DNA from: Acaudatibacter sp963835495
GTDB lineage: Bacteria; Pseudomonadota; Alphaproteobacteria; Caulobacterales; Caulobacteraceae
Direction of reading: 5' to 3'
Length of the DNA: 64,000 bases
NCBI GenBank assembly: GCA_963835495.1
Contig: CAWIFQ010000005.1
Coordinates: forward strand, 1,302,001 to 1,366,000
Position 1 is the first letter of the stretch. Every line of letters begins with the position of its first letter. The position numbers were made by a program, and so were the translations under genes. The notes under the pieces were generated by a model, which was not told where the DNA came from, made no database searches, and worked only from the letters and a program-made list of their open reading frames with translations. Below are positions 36,945 through 45,867 of the stretch, piece by piece.

Positions 36945-37859
36945 ATGAACCGCACGCTTCCCACCACAGCCATCGCTGTCGCCATCGCCGCCCTGAGTCT
37001 CGCGGCCTGCAAGAAGGCCGACCTGATGACGGCGCCGCCGCCGCAGGCAAAGGCGCCGGCCGCCAGCAGCGACGCCGAGGCCGGCGCGGACGCCGCGGAC
37101 GCCACCGATCAGCGCGCTGCATCCACGTCGCCGCAGCCCGCGCCGTCGCCGCAGGCGCCGATGCTGGCGATGGCCTACAAGCTCGGCCTCGCCGTCCCGG
37201 CCGACCAGGTGCGGCCGCTGATGGAGAGCCACCAGGAGGCCTGCGAGCGGGCCGGGACCGACCAGTGCCAGGTGATGGCCGCCAGCGCCGACGCCGAACA
37301 CGGCGACCGCGCCACCGCCTTGCTGACCCTGCGCGCCACGCCGGCCTGGATGCGGGTGTTCCGCAGCCGCGCCGAGGCCGACGCCAAGGATCTCGGCGGC
37401 AAGATCGAGCTTGCAGGAACCGAGGGCGACGACCTCGGGGCCCAGATCACCGACGAGGGCGCAGCGCAGCAGGCCAGGGCCGCCGAGCGGGCGCGGCTGA
37501 CCCAGCTGATGCAGCGCCGCACCAAGAACCTTGGCGACACCCTGCAGGTCGAGCAGGAGATCACCCGGGTCCAGGGCGAGATGGACCAGGCGGCGTCGGA
37601 ACTGGCGGCGATGAAGACGCGCATCGCGATGGAGACGGTCACCATCTCCTACGAGTCGACCGCGATGGCGGCGCCGGAGGGCGACGCCGCCCCGCTGGCG
37701 TCCGCGGCGCACGGCTTCATGGGCAACTTCTTCGCCGTGCTGGCCGGCTTGCTGACGATTACGTCCGTGCTGCTGCCGTTCGCGCTGATCGCCGCGCCGG
37801 TGGCCTGGTGGATCTCGCGGCGACGCAAGGTGCAACCCGTCCGGCCGGTTGCGGAGTAG
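36945..37859 (+). CDS. DUF4349 domain lipoprotein
   Basis: A 304-residue protein. A lipobox LSLAAC gives the acylated Cys at about residue 20. A low-complexity Ala/Pro/Ser linker follows to about residue 70, then a DUF4349-type body with a coiled-coil segment (QVEQEITRVQGEMDQAASEL), and a C-terminal transmembrane helix (LLPFALIAAPVAWWI) with a basic tail. Having both a lipid anchor and a C-terminal helix is characteristic of DUF4349. Role unknown. GGAGAGG lies just upstream; the GTG at 36942 is an alternative start. Confidence 0.82.
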   Translation: MNRTLPTTAIAVAIAALSLAACKKADLMTAPPPQAKAPAASSDAEAGADAADATDQRAASTSPQPAPSPQAPMLAMAYKLGLAVPADQVRPLMESHQEACERAGTDQCQVMAASADAEHGDRATALLTLRATPAWMRVFRSRAEADAKDLGGKIELAGTEGDDLGAQITDEGAAQQARAAERARLTQLMQRRTKNLGDTLQVEQEITRVQGEMDQAASELAAMKTRIAMETVTISYESTAMAAPEGDAAPLASAAHGFMGNFFAVLAGLLTITSVLLPFALIAAPVAWWISRRRKVQPVRPVAE

Positions 37860-37868
37860 CGCGCCGTT

Positions 37869-37899
37869 CCCCTCCCCCTTGTGTCGCAAGGGGGAGGGG
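37869..37899. terminator. Strong hairpin between convergent genes (C/G-tract repeat, minimal copy)
   Basis: CCCCTCCCCCTT (37869-37880) and AAGGGGGAGGGG (37888-37899) are perfect 12-base arms around a 7-base loop. It lies between the convergent DUF4349 and azoR stops and can fold on both strands. It looks like the core arm of the larger repeats at 30231 and 55203. Confidence 0.65.
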
Positions 37900-37910
37900 A
37901 GATGTGTCGG

Positions 37911-38513
37911 CTAAGCCGCGCGCAGCTGGCCGGCGGTTTCCAGCGCGCCCTTCAGCGCCCGTTCGCGGTGCTCGGGGCCGACCTGGATGCCGTCGGCGGC
38001 GACGAACTCGAGGTCGGTGACGCCGATGAAGCCGAACACGGTGCGCAGGTAGCTCTCGACGTGCTCGGCGGCGGCGTTGGCGTCGCTGTAGAAGCCGCCG
38101 CGCGAGACCGCGACGATCACCCGCTTGCCGCCGGCGAGGCCCTCGGGCCCGGCCGCGGTGTAGCGGAAGGTCTTGCCGGCGATCAGGATGCGGTCGATCC
38201 AGGCCTTGAGCTGGCTGGGCAGGGTGAAGTTGTACATCGGCGCGCCGATCACCACGACGTCGGCGGCGAGGAACTCATCCAGCGCGGCCTGGGCCGCCAG
38301 GTGTTCTTCCTGGATCTGCGCCGGGACCGCCGCGCCCTGCGCAGCTGCCAGATGCAGGCCCGACAGGTGCGACAACGGCTGGGCGGCGAGGTCGCGGTAG
38401 GTGACCTTCAAGGTCGGGTCGGCGGCGCGCAGCCGGGCGACGATCGCGGCGGACACCTGGCGGCTGACGGAATGGTCGCCAAGTACGCTGGCGTCGATGT
38501 GGAGGAGGTTCAT
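37911..38513 (-). CDS. azoR: FMN-dependent NADH-azoreductase
   Basis: A 200-residue flavodoxin-fold quinone/azo reductase. Recognised by LHIDASVLGDHSVSRQVS, the FMN-site motif PMYNFTLPSQLKAWIDRI and SRGGFYSD. Reduces quinones and azo compounds with NADH, a detoxification role. It is divergent from an HxlR regulator (102 bases between the chosen starts), the usual arrangement for HxlR-controlled azoR. Confidence 0.92.
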   Translation of the reverse strand: MNLLHIDASVLGDHSVSRQVSAAIVARLRAADPTLKVTYRDLAAQPLSHLSGLHLAAAQGAAVPAQIQEEHLAAQAALDEFLAADVVVIGAPMYNFTLPSQLKAWIDRILIAGKTFRYTAAGPEGLAGGKRVIVAVSRGGFYSDANAAAEHVESYLRTVFGFIGVTDLEFVAADGIQVGPEHRERALKGALETAGQLRAA

Positions 38514-38530
38514 GGGAGGTTGCCTTTGCT

Positions 38531-38565
38531 GGTAACAAAAAGTGACCAGGTCTAGATGGGTGACC
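38531..38565. promoter_or_regulatory. Candidate HxlR operator between azoR and hxlR
   Basis: GGTAAC-AAAAA-GTGACC (38531-38547) is an inverted repeat with one mismatch; a further GTGACC half-site lies at 38560-38565. The site is 18 bases upstream of azoR and suits repression by the divergent HxlR protein. Confidence 0.5.
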
Positions 38566-38615
38566 GTTGCAACCACCCGCAAGAAGGCACATTTGAGGTA
38601 CTGGAGCACACCGAA

Positions 38616-39002
38616 GTGACCGTCATCGACCGCCCCCGTCTGAACCACGAATCCTCCGAGTGCCGGGCGGTGAACACCGTGCTGGCCCGCGTCGGCGACA
38701 AGTGGAGCGTGCTGATCGTCGCCCTGCTCGGCGACGGACCGAAGCGCTTCAACGAGATCAAGCGCATGGTCGGCGGCATCTCGCAGCGCATGCTGACCCT
38801 GACCCTGCGAGGGCTGGAACGCGATGGCCTCGTCACCCGCACCGTCTTCCCGACCGTGCCGCCGCGGGTGGACTACGAACTCACCGAACTCGGCCACTCG
38901 CTGTGGAAGCCGGTCGAGGCGCTGGGCAGCTGGGCGCGAGAGAACCAGGATCAGATCGCCGCGGCGCGCCAGAAGTTCGATGCGCGCGCCGATCGGGCCT
39001 GA
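38616..39002 (+). CDS. HxlR-family transcriptional regulator
   Basis: A 128-residue winged-helix regulator with the HxlR signature: ECRAVNTVLARVGDKWSVLI with its conserved Cys, then GPKRFNEIKRMVGGISQRML. The Cys is used for quinone or aldehyde sensing in YodB/HypR-type members. I prefer the GTG at 38616, with GGAG 9 bases upstream and family-sized length; an ATG at 38556 would add 20 residues and run into the operator region. Its stop overlaps the ligase ATG. Confidence 0.85.
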   Translation: MTVIDRPRLNHESSECRAVNTVLARVGDKWSVLIVALLGDGPKRFNEIKRMVGGISQRMLTLTLRGLERDGLVTRTVFPTVPPRVDYELTELGHSLWKPVEALGSWARENQDQIAAARQKFDARADRA

Positions 39003-40634
39003 TGCGCGCGTTCGCCCGGCTGCTCGACCGCCTCTCGCTGACGCAGGGGCGCAACGCCAAGCTCGTCCTGGTGCGCGACTTCCTCAAGCAAACGCCCGAC
39101 CCTGACCGCGGCTGGGCGCTGGCCTCGCTGACCGGCGCGCTGACCTTCGACGCCGCCAAGCCGGCGGCGATCCGCAAGGCGATCGAGGGCCGGATGGACC
39201 CGGTGCTGTTCGGCTGGTCCTACGACTTCGTCGGCGACCTGGCCGAAACCGTCGCGCTGGTCTGGCCGGCCAAGCCGGGCGCCAACCGCGAGCCGGAGCT
39301 CTCCGAAGTGGTCGACGCCCTGCGCACCGCCTCGCGGAGCGAAGTGCAGGGCCTGATCGAAGGCTGGCTCGATGCGCTGGACGCCGACGGCCGCTGGGCG
39401 CTGCTGAAGCTGCTCACCGGCGGCCTGCGCGTCGGCCTGTCGGCGCGGCTGGCCAAGCAGGCGGCCGCGGATATCGCCAAGATCGATGGGGCCGGCGTGG
39501 ACGTCGCCGAGGTCGAGGAGGTCTGGCATGTCCTCGAGCCGCCTTACGAGGATCTGTTCGCCTGGCTGGAGGGCCGCGCCGAACGCCCCTCGCCCGACGC
39601 GCCAGGGCGTTTCCGGCCGGTGATGCTGGCGCAGGCGATGGACGAGGACGTCGACTTCGCCAGACTCGATCCCGCCGACTACGCCGCCGAGTGGAAGTGG
39701 GACGGCATCCGCGTGCAGGCGGTCAGCGAGCGCGGCCAGACGCGGCTCTGGAGCCGCACCGGCGAGGACGTCTCCGCCGCGTTTCCCGACGTGGTCGCGG
39801 CGCTGGACTTCGAGGGCGTGATCGACGGCGAGCTGCTGGTGCTGCGCGAGGGGCGCGTGGCCCCGTTCGGCGACCTGCAGCAGCGGCTCAACCGCAAGAG
39901 CGCCGACGCCAAGCTGATGGCGGCCTATCCCGCCGGCATCCGCGCCTACGACCTCCTGCTCGACGGCGAGACCGACCTGCGCCACCTGCCGTTCCGCGAG
40001 CGCCGCGCCCGGCTGGAGGCCTTCGTCGGCGCGATCGCCTCGCCGCGCATCGACCTCTCGCCGACCCAGCCGTTCGCGACCTGGGACGCAGCTGGCCGCC
40101 CTGCGCGCCGAACCGCCGGCGGGCGATCCGCGCTGCGCCGAAGGGCTGATGCTGAAGCGCTGGGACTCGATCTACGAGGCGGGGCGGCCGAAAGGGCCCT
40201 GGTTCAAGTGGAAGCGCGACCCGCACCTGATCGACGCGGTGCTGATGTACGCCCAGCGCGGCCACGGCAAGCGCTCCAGCTTCTACTCCGACTACACCTT
40301 CGGGGTCTGGCGGGAGGACGAGGCGGGGGTGCGCAGCCTCACGCCGGTCGGCAAGGCCTATTTCGGCTTCACCGACGAGGAGCTGAAGCTGCTCGACAAG
40401 TTCGTGCGCGACAACACCACCGAACGCTTCGGCCCGGTCCGCTCGGTGCGCGCCGACCGTGACTTCGGCCTGGTGCTGGAGGTGGCGTTCGAGGGCCTGC
40501 AGCGCTCCACCCGCCACAAGAGCGGCGTCGCCATGCGCTTCCCGCGGATCAACCGCATCCGCTGGGACAAGCCGTCCCGCGAAGCCGACGAACTGGCGAC
40601 GCTGGAGACGATGCTGGCGAAGGTGGGCGGCTAG
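39002..40634 (+). pseudogene. ATP-dependent DNA ligase, apparent +1 frameshift
   Basis: Cisplatin-resistant ATP-dependent ligase of the bacterial LigB/LigC-like group, about 543 residues when joined. The N-terminal DNA-binding domain is followed by the adenylation motif AEWKWDGIRVQ with the nucleotide-accepting Lys, and later by the C-terminal OB domain (GFTDEELKLLDKFVRD). The frame changes at 40088: TGG GAC, one extra G, then CAG CTG GCC GCC gives TWDQLAALRAEPP and on to LMLKRWDSIYE. Start overlaps the HxlR stop. The beta-CASP exonuclease that usually sits beside it is upstream at 35836; no Lhr helicase is seen. Likely an assembly insertion. Confidence 0.85.
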
Positions 40635-40652
40635 ATATACCACCCAACAGTT

Positions 40653-40775
40653 CGGTCATGGCCGGGCGTCAGTCCCGGCTATCCAAGCGCACCGACTGAG
40701 CCGTGGCCGCGCTGGGCGCGGCCACACAACGGTCTGAGTTCATGGGTCGCCGGGACTGACGCCCGGCCATGACCG
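40653..40775. repeat. Large palindromic repeat with 27-base perfect arms
   Basis: Arms 40653-40679 and 40749-40775 are perfect reverse complements (27 bases, beginning CGGTCATGGCCGGGCG). A nested hairpin GTGGCCGCG (40703-40711) / CGCGGCCAC (40717-40725) lies inside. It occupies most of the gap between the convergent ligase and aminotransferase genes. Shares its CATGGCCGGG core with the element at 1937-2028. Confidence 0.85.
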
Positions 40776-40808
40776 TGAGATTGGGTGGGATTTGGGGGGC
40801 CTGCGCCC

Positions 40809-41966
40809 CTACCCGTTATACCCGCGCACCGCCTCGATGATCAGATCCTGGACCTCGTGGGTCAGGTAGGCGTGCATCGGCAGGGCCAGTACCCGCAGCG
40901 CCTTGGCGTCGGAGATCGGCAGGCCGCCGGGGCCGATCGGGAAGCAGGCGTACGGCGCCTGGCGGTGCATCGGCACCGGGTAGTAGACCGCCGTCGGCAC
41001 GCCCAGCGCCTTCAGGTGCGCGGCCAGGCCGTCGCGGTCGTGGTGCTCGATCACGTACTGCGCCCAGGTCGAGACGCCGCCCTTGATCACTTTCGGCACC
41101 GACAGCACGTGGCCCTCAAGGCCCTCGTGGTAGCGGCCCGCGATCAGCTGGCGCAGCTCGATCTCGTCGGCGAACACCGCCAGCTTCTCGATCAGGATCG
41201 CCGCCTGCAGCGTATCCAGCCGCGAGTTCATGCCGATCCGCATGTTGAGGTACTTCGGATCGTGCGGCAGCGGATGGCCGTTGACGTCGCTCTTCACCGC
41301 CTTGCCGTGGATGCGCAGCGAATCCATCCGCTCCCACAGCGCCGCGTCGTCGGTCAGCACCGCGCCGCCGTCGCCGTAGCCGCCGAGCGGCTTGGCCGGG
41401 AAGAAGCTGGTGGTCGCGGCGTCGGCCCAATGCACCGGGTGCTCGCCGTCAAGGGTGCAGCCGAAGCCCTGCGCGGAGTCGGCGATCAGCTTCAGGCCGT
41501 GGCGGCGGCAGATTTCGGCGAGGCGCGGATAGTCGGCGGGCTGGCCGAACAGGTCGACCGCGATCACCGCCGCCGGCCGCAGCTCGCCCTTCGCCTTCAC
41601 CGCCTCGATGGCCGCTTCCAGGTGCGCCGGATCGAGGTTGTAGGTGTCGGGCAGGATGTCGACGAACACCGGCGTGGCGCCGGTCCAGGGGATCACCTCA
41701 GGCGTCGCCGCGAACGTGAACGAGGGGCAGAAGACCGCGTCGCCCGGGCCGATGTCCCAGGCCATCAGCGGCAGCGCCAGCGCGTCGGTGCCATTGCCGC
41801 AGGAGAGCGCGTGGCTGGCGCGGCCGAACGTCGCCAGCTGCTCTTCGAACGCGCGCACTTCGGGGCCCATCACATAGCCGCCGTGCGCCAGCACCCGCTG
41901 GATCGCCGCGTCGATGCGCGGTTTGATCCGGTTCTGCTGGGCCGCGAGATCGATGAAGGGAATCAT
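40809..41966 (-). CDS. DegT/DnrJ/EryC1/StrS sugar aminotransferase, WbpE-like
   Basis: A 385-residue PLP enzyme that aminates a nucleotide-linked keto sugar. The start IDLAAQQNRIKPRIDAAIQR and the PLP-lysine motif SFFPAKPLGGYGDGGA closely resemble WbpE (UDP-3-keto-N-acetylglucosaminuronate aminotransferase) as I remember it, along with GMNSRLDTLQAAIL. It is alone on its strand and divergent from kdsD. A role in surface polysaccharide is likely; the precise substrate is inference. Confidence 0.87.
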   Translation of the reverse strand: MIPFIDLAAQQNRIKPRIDAAIQRVLAHGGYVMGPEVRAFEEQLATFGRASHALSCGNGTDALALPLMAWDIGPGDAVFCPSFTFAATPEVIPWTGATPVFVDILPDTYNLDPAHLEAAIEAVKAKGELRPAAVIAVDLFGQPADYPRLAEICRRHGLKLIADSAQGFGCTLDGEHPVHWADAATTSFFPAKPLGGYGDGGAVLTDDAALWERMDSLRIHGKAVKSDVNGHPLPHDPKYLNMRIGMNSRLDTLQAAILIEKLAVFADEIELRQLIAGRYHEGLEGHVLSVPKVIKGGVSTWAQYVIEHHDRDGLAAHLKALGVPTAVYYPVPMHRQAPYACFPIGPGGLPISDAKALRVLALPMHAYLTHEVQDLIIEAVRGYNG

Positions 41967-42109
41967 GGCAGCCGATTAACTGTGAAGGTCTGACGCGGCA
42001 GATAGGGCGCTTCGGCCGGGGCGACGACACAATCCTCGTAACCGACTGTTTCGGCTCCGGATGTGCGCCTCTTTGTAGTCACCGGGCTGGCGCCCTAGAC
42101 TGCCGTGCA

Positions 42110-43132
42110 ATGACAGACGCACGCCCCGCCGCGGTCCAGCACGCCACACCCGCCGATCTGGCCGATCACAGCGCGTCGGCCCTGCGCACCATGGAGGCCG
42201 AGATCGACGGCCTGAACGCGCTCGCGGCGGCGTTGCAGACCACCTTGCGCGCCACGTTCGACGCCGCGGTCGAGGCGATGCTGGCCGCGCAGGGCCGCAT
42301 CGTCGTCACCGGCATGGGCAAGAGCGGCCACATCGCCCGCAAGGTCTCCGCGACGCTGGCCTCGACCGGCACGCCAGCCTTCTTCCTGCACCCGGCGGAA
42401 GCCAGCCACGGCGATCTCGGCATGATCGGGCCGGGCGACGTGGTGCTGGCCTTCTCCTGGTCCGGCGAGACGCCGGAGCTGCGCGACGTGATCCACTACT
42501 GCAAGCGCTTCGACATCAAGCTGATCGCGGTGGCGTCGGGGGCCAAGAGCGCGCTGGTGAAGGCCGCGACGCTGGCGTTCGTGCTGCCCGCAGCCGAGGA
42601 AGCCTGCCCGAACCGGCTCGCGCCCACCACCTCGACCACCATGCAGCTGGCGCTGGGCGACGCGATCGCGATGGCGCTGCTGGAGGCGCGCGGCTTCTCG
42701 GCCCGCGACTTCAAGGCGATCCATCCCGGCGGCAAGCTTGCCGCCCAGCTGCTCACCATCCGCGATCTGATGGGCGTCGGCGCCGCTGTGCCCAAGGTCG
42801 GCGAGCGGGCCACCTTCGCCGAGGCGATCGACGTGATCACCGACAATGTCTGGTACGGCGGCGTGGCGGTGGTCGACGACGCCGGCCGGCTGGTCGGGGC
42901 GCTGACCGATGGCGACGTGCGCCGCGCGCTCGGCAAGGCCGACCTGACTTCTCCGGTCGCGGACCACATGACCCGCACGCCGGTGTTCGTCGAGCCCGAC
43001 CTGCTGGCCGGCGAGGCGCTCAGAATGATGAACGAGCGCGACCGGCCGATCATGCTGCTGTTCGTCTGCGAGCACGGCAAGCTGGTCGGCGCCGCCCACA
43101 TGCACGACTTCCTGCGCGCGGGGATCGCCTGA
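42110..43132 (+). CDS. kdsD: Arabinose-5-phosphate isomerase (KpsF/GutQ family)
   Basis: Interconverts ribulose-5-phosphate and arabinose-5-phosphate, the entry step to KDO for lipopolysaccharide. It is 340 residues: an SIS domain (GMGKSGHIARKVSATLASTG, FSWSGETPEL, and the KAIHPGGKLAAQL motif) followed by two CBS domains (ending DHMTRTPVFVEPD). Whether it is the housekeeping KdsD or a capsule paralogue cannot be told from the window. Its stop lies in a hairpin shared with the convergent GFA gene. Confidence 0.92.
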   Translation: MTDARPAAVQHATPADLADHSASALRTMEAEIDGLNALAAALQTTLRATFDAAVEAMLAAQGRIVVTGMGKSGHIARKVSATLASTGTPAFFLHPAEASHGDLGMIGPGDVVLAFSWSGETPELRDVIHYCKRFDIKLIAVASGAKSALVKAATLAFVLPAAEEACPNRLAPTTSTTMQLALGDAIAMALLEARGFSARDFKAIHPGGKLAAQLLTIRDLMGVGAAVPKVGERATFAEAIDVITDNVWYGGVAVVDDAGRLVGALTDGDVRRALGKADLTSPVADHMTRTPVFVEPDLLAGEALRMMNERDRPIMLLFVCEHGKLVGAAHMHDFLRAGIA

Positions 43133-43148
43133 GCCTCAGGGGCTCAGG
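43128..43148. terminator. Shared hairpin over two convergent stop codons
   Basis: CCTGAGCC (43128-43135) pairs with GGCTCAGG (43141-43148) around TCAGG. The arms contain the stop codon of kdsD (43130-43132) and of the GFA gene (43144-43146, minus strand). No T-run follows on either strand, so any termination would be modest or need a factor. Confidence 0.45.
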
Positions 43149-43545
43149 GCGCCATCCCCGGAAATTGCGGCAGGCCGTCGTTCAGGCTCGACCAGGCGAT
43201 CTTGAAGTCGACGAACATATGGCACTGCGGCGGCAGCGCGTCCGGCTCGTCGAACGCCGCGACGGCGATCCCCGTCCGTTGCGCCGAGGGTCGCTCGGCG
43301 AACAGCCGCGTCCCGCACTGGGGGCAGAACACCCGCCACAGCTGCTCCGACGAAGGATAGCGCGCCGTCGGTCCGCTGACGCTGACCTGCTCGATCGGGT
43401 AGAGCGCGCGGGCGAAGAACGGCGATCCCATCGCCTTCTGGCACAGGCGGCAGTGGCAGTTGCGCACGTTGGTCGGTTCGCCCCGCGCCTCGAACCGCAC
43501 CGCGCCGCACAGGCATCCGCCCGCTCTGACAATCTCCTCGGACAT
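43144..43545 (-). CDS. GFA family protein
   Basis: A 133-residue GFA-domain protein with Cys motifs GGCLCGAVRFE, CHCRLCQKAMGS and FCPQCGTRLF, binding structural zinc. Divergent from leuC by 67 bases. Enzyme activity unknown, as for the other GFA protein at 15470, to which it is only distantly similar. Confidence 0.85.
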   Translation of the reverse strand: MSEEIVRAGGCLCGAVRFEARGEPTNVRNCHCRLCQKAMGSPFFARALYPIEQVSVSGPTARYPSSEQLWRVFCPQCGTRLFAERPSAQRTGIAVAAFDEPDALPPQCHMFVDFKIAWSSLNDGLPQFPGMAP

Positions 43546-43612
43546 CGCTCGCCTCCCTGACTGTGACCTCCCGGCGCTGGACGGCGCCGGGCGCCGGCCC
43601 TACATCGCCGAC

Positions 43613-45037
43613 ATGTCCGGCAAGACCCTGTACGACAAGATCTGGGACGCGCACGTCGTCTCGACCGACGCCAACGGCGAATCGGTGCTCTACATCGACC
43701 TCCATCTCATCCACGAGGTGACGACGCCGCAGGCGTTCGCCGGGCTCAAGGCCGCGCATCGCCCCGTGCGCCGCCCCGACCGCACGCTCGCCGTCGCCGA
43801 CCACAACGTGCCGACCGAGAACCAGGCTTTGGGGATCGACGCCGTGGTCGACGAGGAAGCGCGGCTGCAGCTGCAGACGCTGGCGCGCAATGTGGCCCTC
43901 CACAAGATCGAGTTCTTCCCGATGGGCGATCCGCGCAACGGCATCGTGCACGTGGTCGGGCCCGAGCAGGGGCGGACGCAGCCCGGGATGACCATCGTCT
44001 GCGGCGACAGCCACACCTCGACGCATGGCGCATTCGGGGCGTTGGCCCAGGGCATCGGCAGCTCGGAGGTCGAGCACGTGCTGGCGACCCAGACCCTGCG
44101 CCAGCAGAAGTCGAAGAACATGCGCGTCCGCTTCGTCGGCGAGCCGCCGCCGGGCGTCGGGGCCAAGGACTACGCCCTGGCGATGATCGACCAGATCGGC
44201 ACCGCCGGCGGCACCGGCCATGTGATCGAATATGTCGGCGAGGCGATCCGGACGCTGTCGATGGAAGCGCGGATGACGCTCTGCAACATGACCATCGAGG
44301 CCGGCGCCCGCGCCGGGCTGATCGCGCCGGACGAAACCACCTTCGCCTACATCATGGGCCGGCCCGCCTCGCCCAAGGGCGGCGCCTGGGAGATGGCCCT
44401 GCCGTACTGGAAGAGCTTCTTCTCCGACTCTGACGCGCGGTTCGACCGCGAGGTCGAGATCGACGTCTCCAACCTGACGCCGATGGTGACCTGGGGCACC
44501 AGCCCCGAGGACGTGGTCGCCATCGACGGCCGCGTGCCCGACCCGGCGACGCTGGACGAGGCCAAGGCCGTCCAGGTGCGCCGCATGCTGGACTACATGG
44601 GCCTCGAGCCCGGCCAGCCGATCCAGAGCGCGCGGATCGACCGCGTCTTCATCGGCTCGTGCACCAACAGCCGCATCGAGGACCTGCGCGCCGCCGCCGC
44701 GATCGTGCAGACCGCGCTGGACGCCGGCCGCAAGGTCGCGCCGCACGTCACGGCGATGGTGGTGCCGGGCTCGGGCTTGGTGAAGGAGCAGGCCGAGAGC
44801 GAAGGCCTGGATGAGGTGTTCCGCGCCGCCGGTTTCGACTGGCGCGAGCCGGGCTGCTCGATGTGTTTGGGCATGAACCCCGACCGCCTGGCGCCGGGCG
44901 AGCGCTCCGCCTCCACCTCCAACCGCAACTTCGAGGGCCGCCAGGGCCGTGGCGGCCGCACCCACCTGATGAGCCCCGCCATGGCCGCCGCCGCCGCCAT
45001 CGCCGGCCATATCGCCGACGTCAGGGACTTCCTGTGA
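43613..45037 (+). CDS. leuC: 3-isopropylmalate dehydratase large subunit
   Basis: A 474-residue [4Fe-4S] aconitase-family subunit. Cluster ligands are in FIGSCTNSRIED and CSMCLGMNPDRL. The N-terminus TLYDKIWDAHVV is typical of LeuC. The chosen ATG at 43613 gives that start; the frame is open into the divergent GFA gene. Together with LeuD it isomerises 2- to 3-isopropylmalate in leucine synthesis. Its stop overlaps the start of a VOC gene that separates it from leuD. Confidence 0.95.
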   Translation: MSGKTLYDKIWDAHVVSTDANGESVLYIDLHLIHEVTTPQAFAGLKAAHRPVRRPDRTLAVADHNVPTENQALGIDAVVDEEARLQLQTLARNVALHKIEFFPMGDPRNGIVHVVGPEQGRTQPGMTIVCGDSHTSTHGAFGALAQGIGSSEVEHVLATQTLRQQKSKNMRVRFVGEPPPGVGAKDYALAMIDQIGTAGGTGHVIEYVGEAIRTLSMEARMTLCNMTIEAGARAGLIAPDETTFAYIMGRPASPKGGAWEMALPYWKSFFSDSDARFDREVEIDVSNLTPMVTWGTSPEDVVAIDGRVPDPATLDEAKAVQVRRMLDYMGLEPGQPIQSARIDRVFIGSCTNSRIEDLRAAAAIVQTALDAGRKVAPHVTAMVVPGSGLVKEQAESEGLDEVFRAAGFDWREPGCSMCLGMNPDRLAPGERSASTSNRNFEGRQGRGGRTHLMSPAMAAAAAIAGHIADVRDFL

Positions 45038-45867
45038 TCGAGGCTCTCGACCACATCGCCATCGCGGTGAAAGATCTGGACCGCGCCGCCAGCGCGTTCG
45101 GCGCCCTGCTCGGACGGCGGGCGGACTGGCGCGAGGAGGCGGCCGGCGCGCGGCATACCTGGTTCCAGCTCGCCAACACGGCCATCGATCTGGTGGAGGC
45201 GGACGGTCCGGGCGAAAGCGGCGATCGCGTTCGGGCGCAGATCGAGGCGCACGGCGAAGGCCTGTGGGGCCTGGCGTTCGGCGTCTCGGATCTGGCCGAG
45301 ACCAGCCGCGTTCTCGGCCGCCGCGGCGCGCCGGTGGGCGAGGCCGCGGCGCTGCTTTCGACCGACGCCTGGCGGCTCGCCTTCGTCGATCCGGCGGCCA
45401 CGCACGGTGTCTCGATCGCCCTGGCCGAACGCACCGGCCGGTTCGAGCCCAAGCCCGGCGCCGGCGACGCGGTGCAGGCGCTCGACCACGTGGTGATCAA
45501 CACGTCCAACCCGGACCGCGCCGTCGCGCTCTATGGCGCGCGCCTCGGGCTCGATTTCCGCCTCGACCGCTCGAACCCGCAGTGGGGCTCGCGGCTGATG
45601 TTCTTCCGCTGCGGCGGCGCCGTGGTGGAGATCGGGTCGCGGCTCGGCGGCGATGGGCCGACGGATGGTCCGGACAAGCTCTCCGGCCTGGCCTGGCGCG
45701 TCACCGATCCCGAGGCCGCCCAGGCGCGCATCGCCAAGGCCGGCTTCGACGTCTCCGAGGTGCGCAACGGCCGCAAGCCCGGCACCAAGGTGTTCACCGT
45801 CCGCGCCGGCGTCCCCGGCGCCCCGACCCTGATGTTGAGCGCGACGCCAGAGAGCGAGGACGCCTGA
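45034..45867 (+). CDS. VOC-domain protein within the leu operon
   Basis: A 277-residue protein with two glyoxalase-like halves: EALDHIAIAVKDLDRAASAF and, from about residue 150, QALDHVVINTSNPDRAVALY. It starts at a GTG overlapping the leuC stop and its own stop overlaps leuD, so it is coupled to leucine synthesis genes. Similar genes near leu operons exist in relatives, to my recollection, but the reaction is unknown; metabolite repair is one possibility. Confidence 0.82.
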   Translation: MIEALDHIAIAVKDLDRAASAFGALLGRRADWREEAAGARHTWFQLANTAIDLVEADGPGESGDRVRAQIEAHGEGLWGLAFGVSDLAETSRVLGRRGAPVGEAAALLSTDAWRLAFVDPAATHGVSIALAERTGRFEPKPGAGDAVQALDHVVINTSNPDRAVALYGARLGLDFRLDRSNPQWGSRLMFFRCGGAVVEIGSRLGGDGPTDGPDKLSGLAWRVTDPEAAQARIAKAGFDVSEVRNGRKPGTKVFTVRAGVPGAPTLMLSATPESEDA

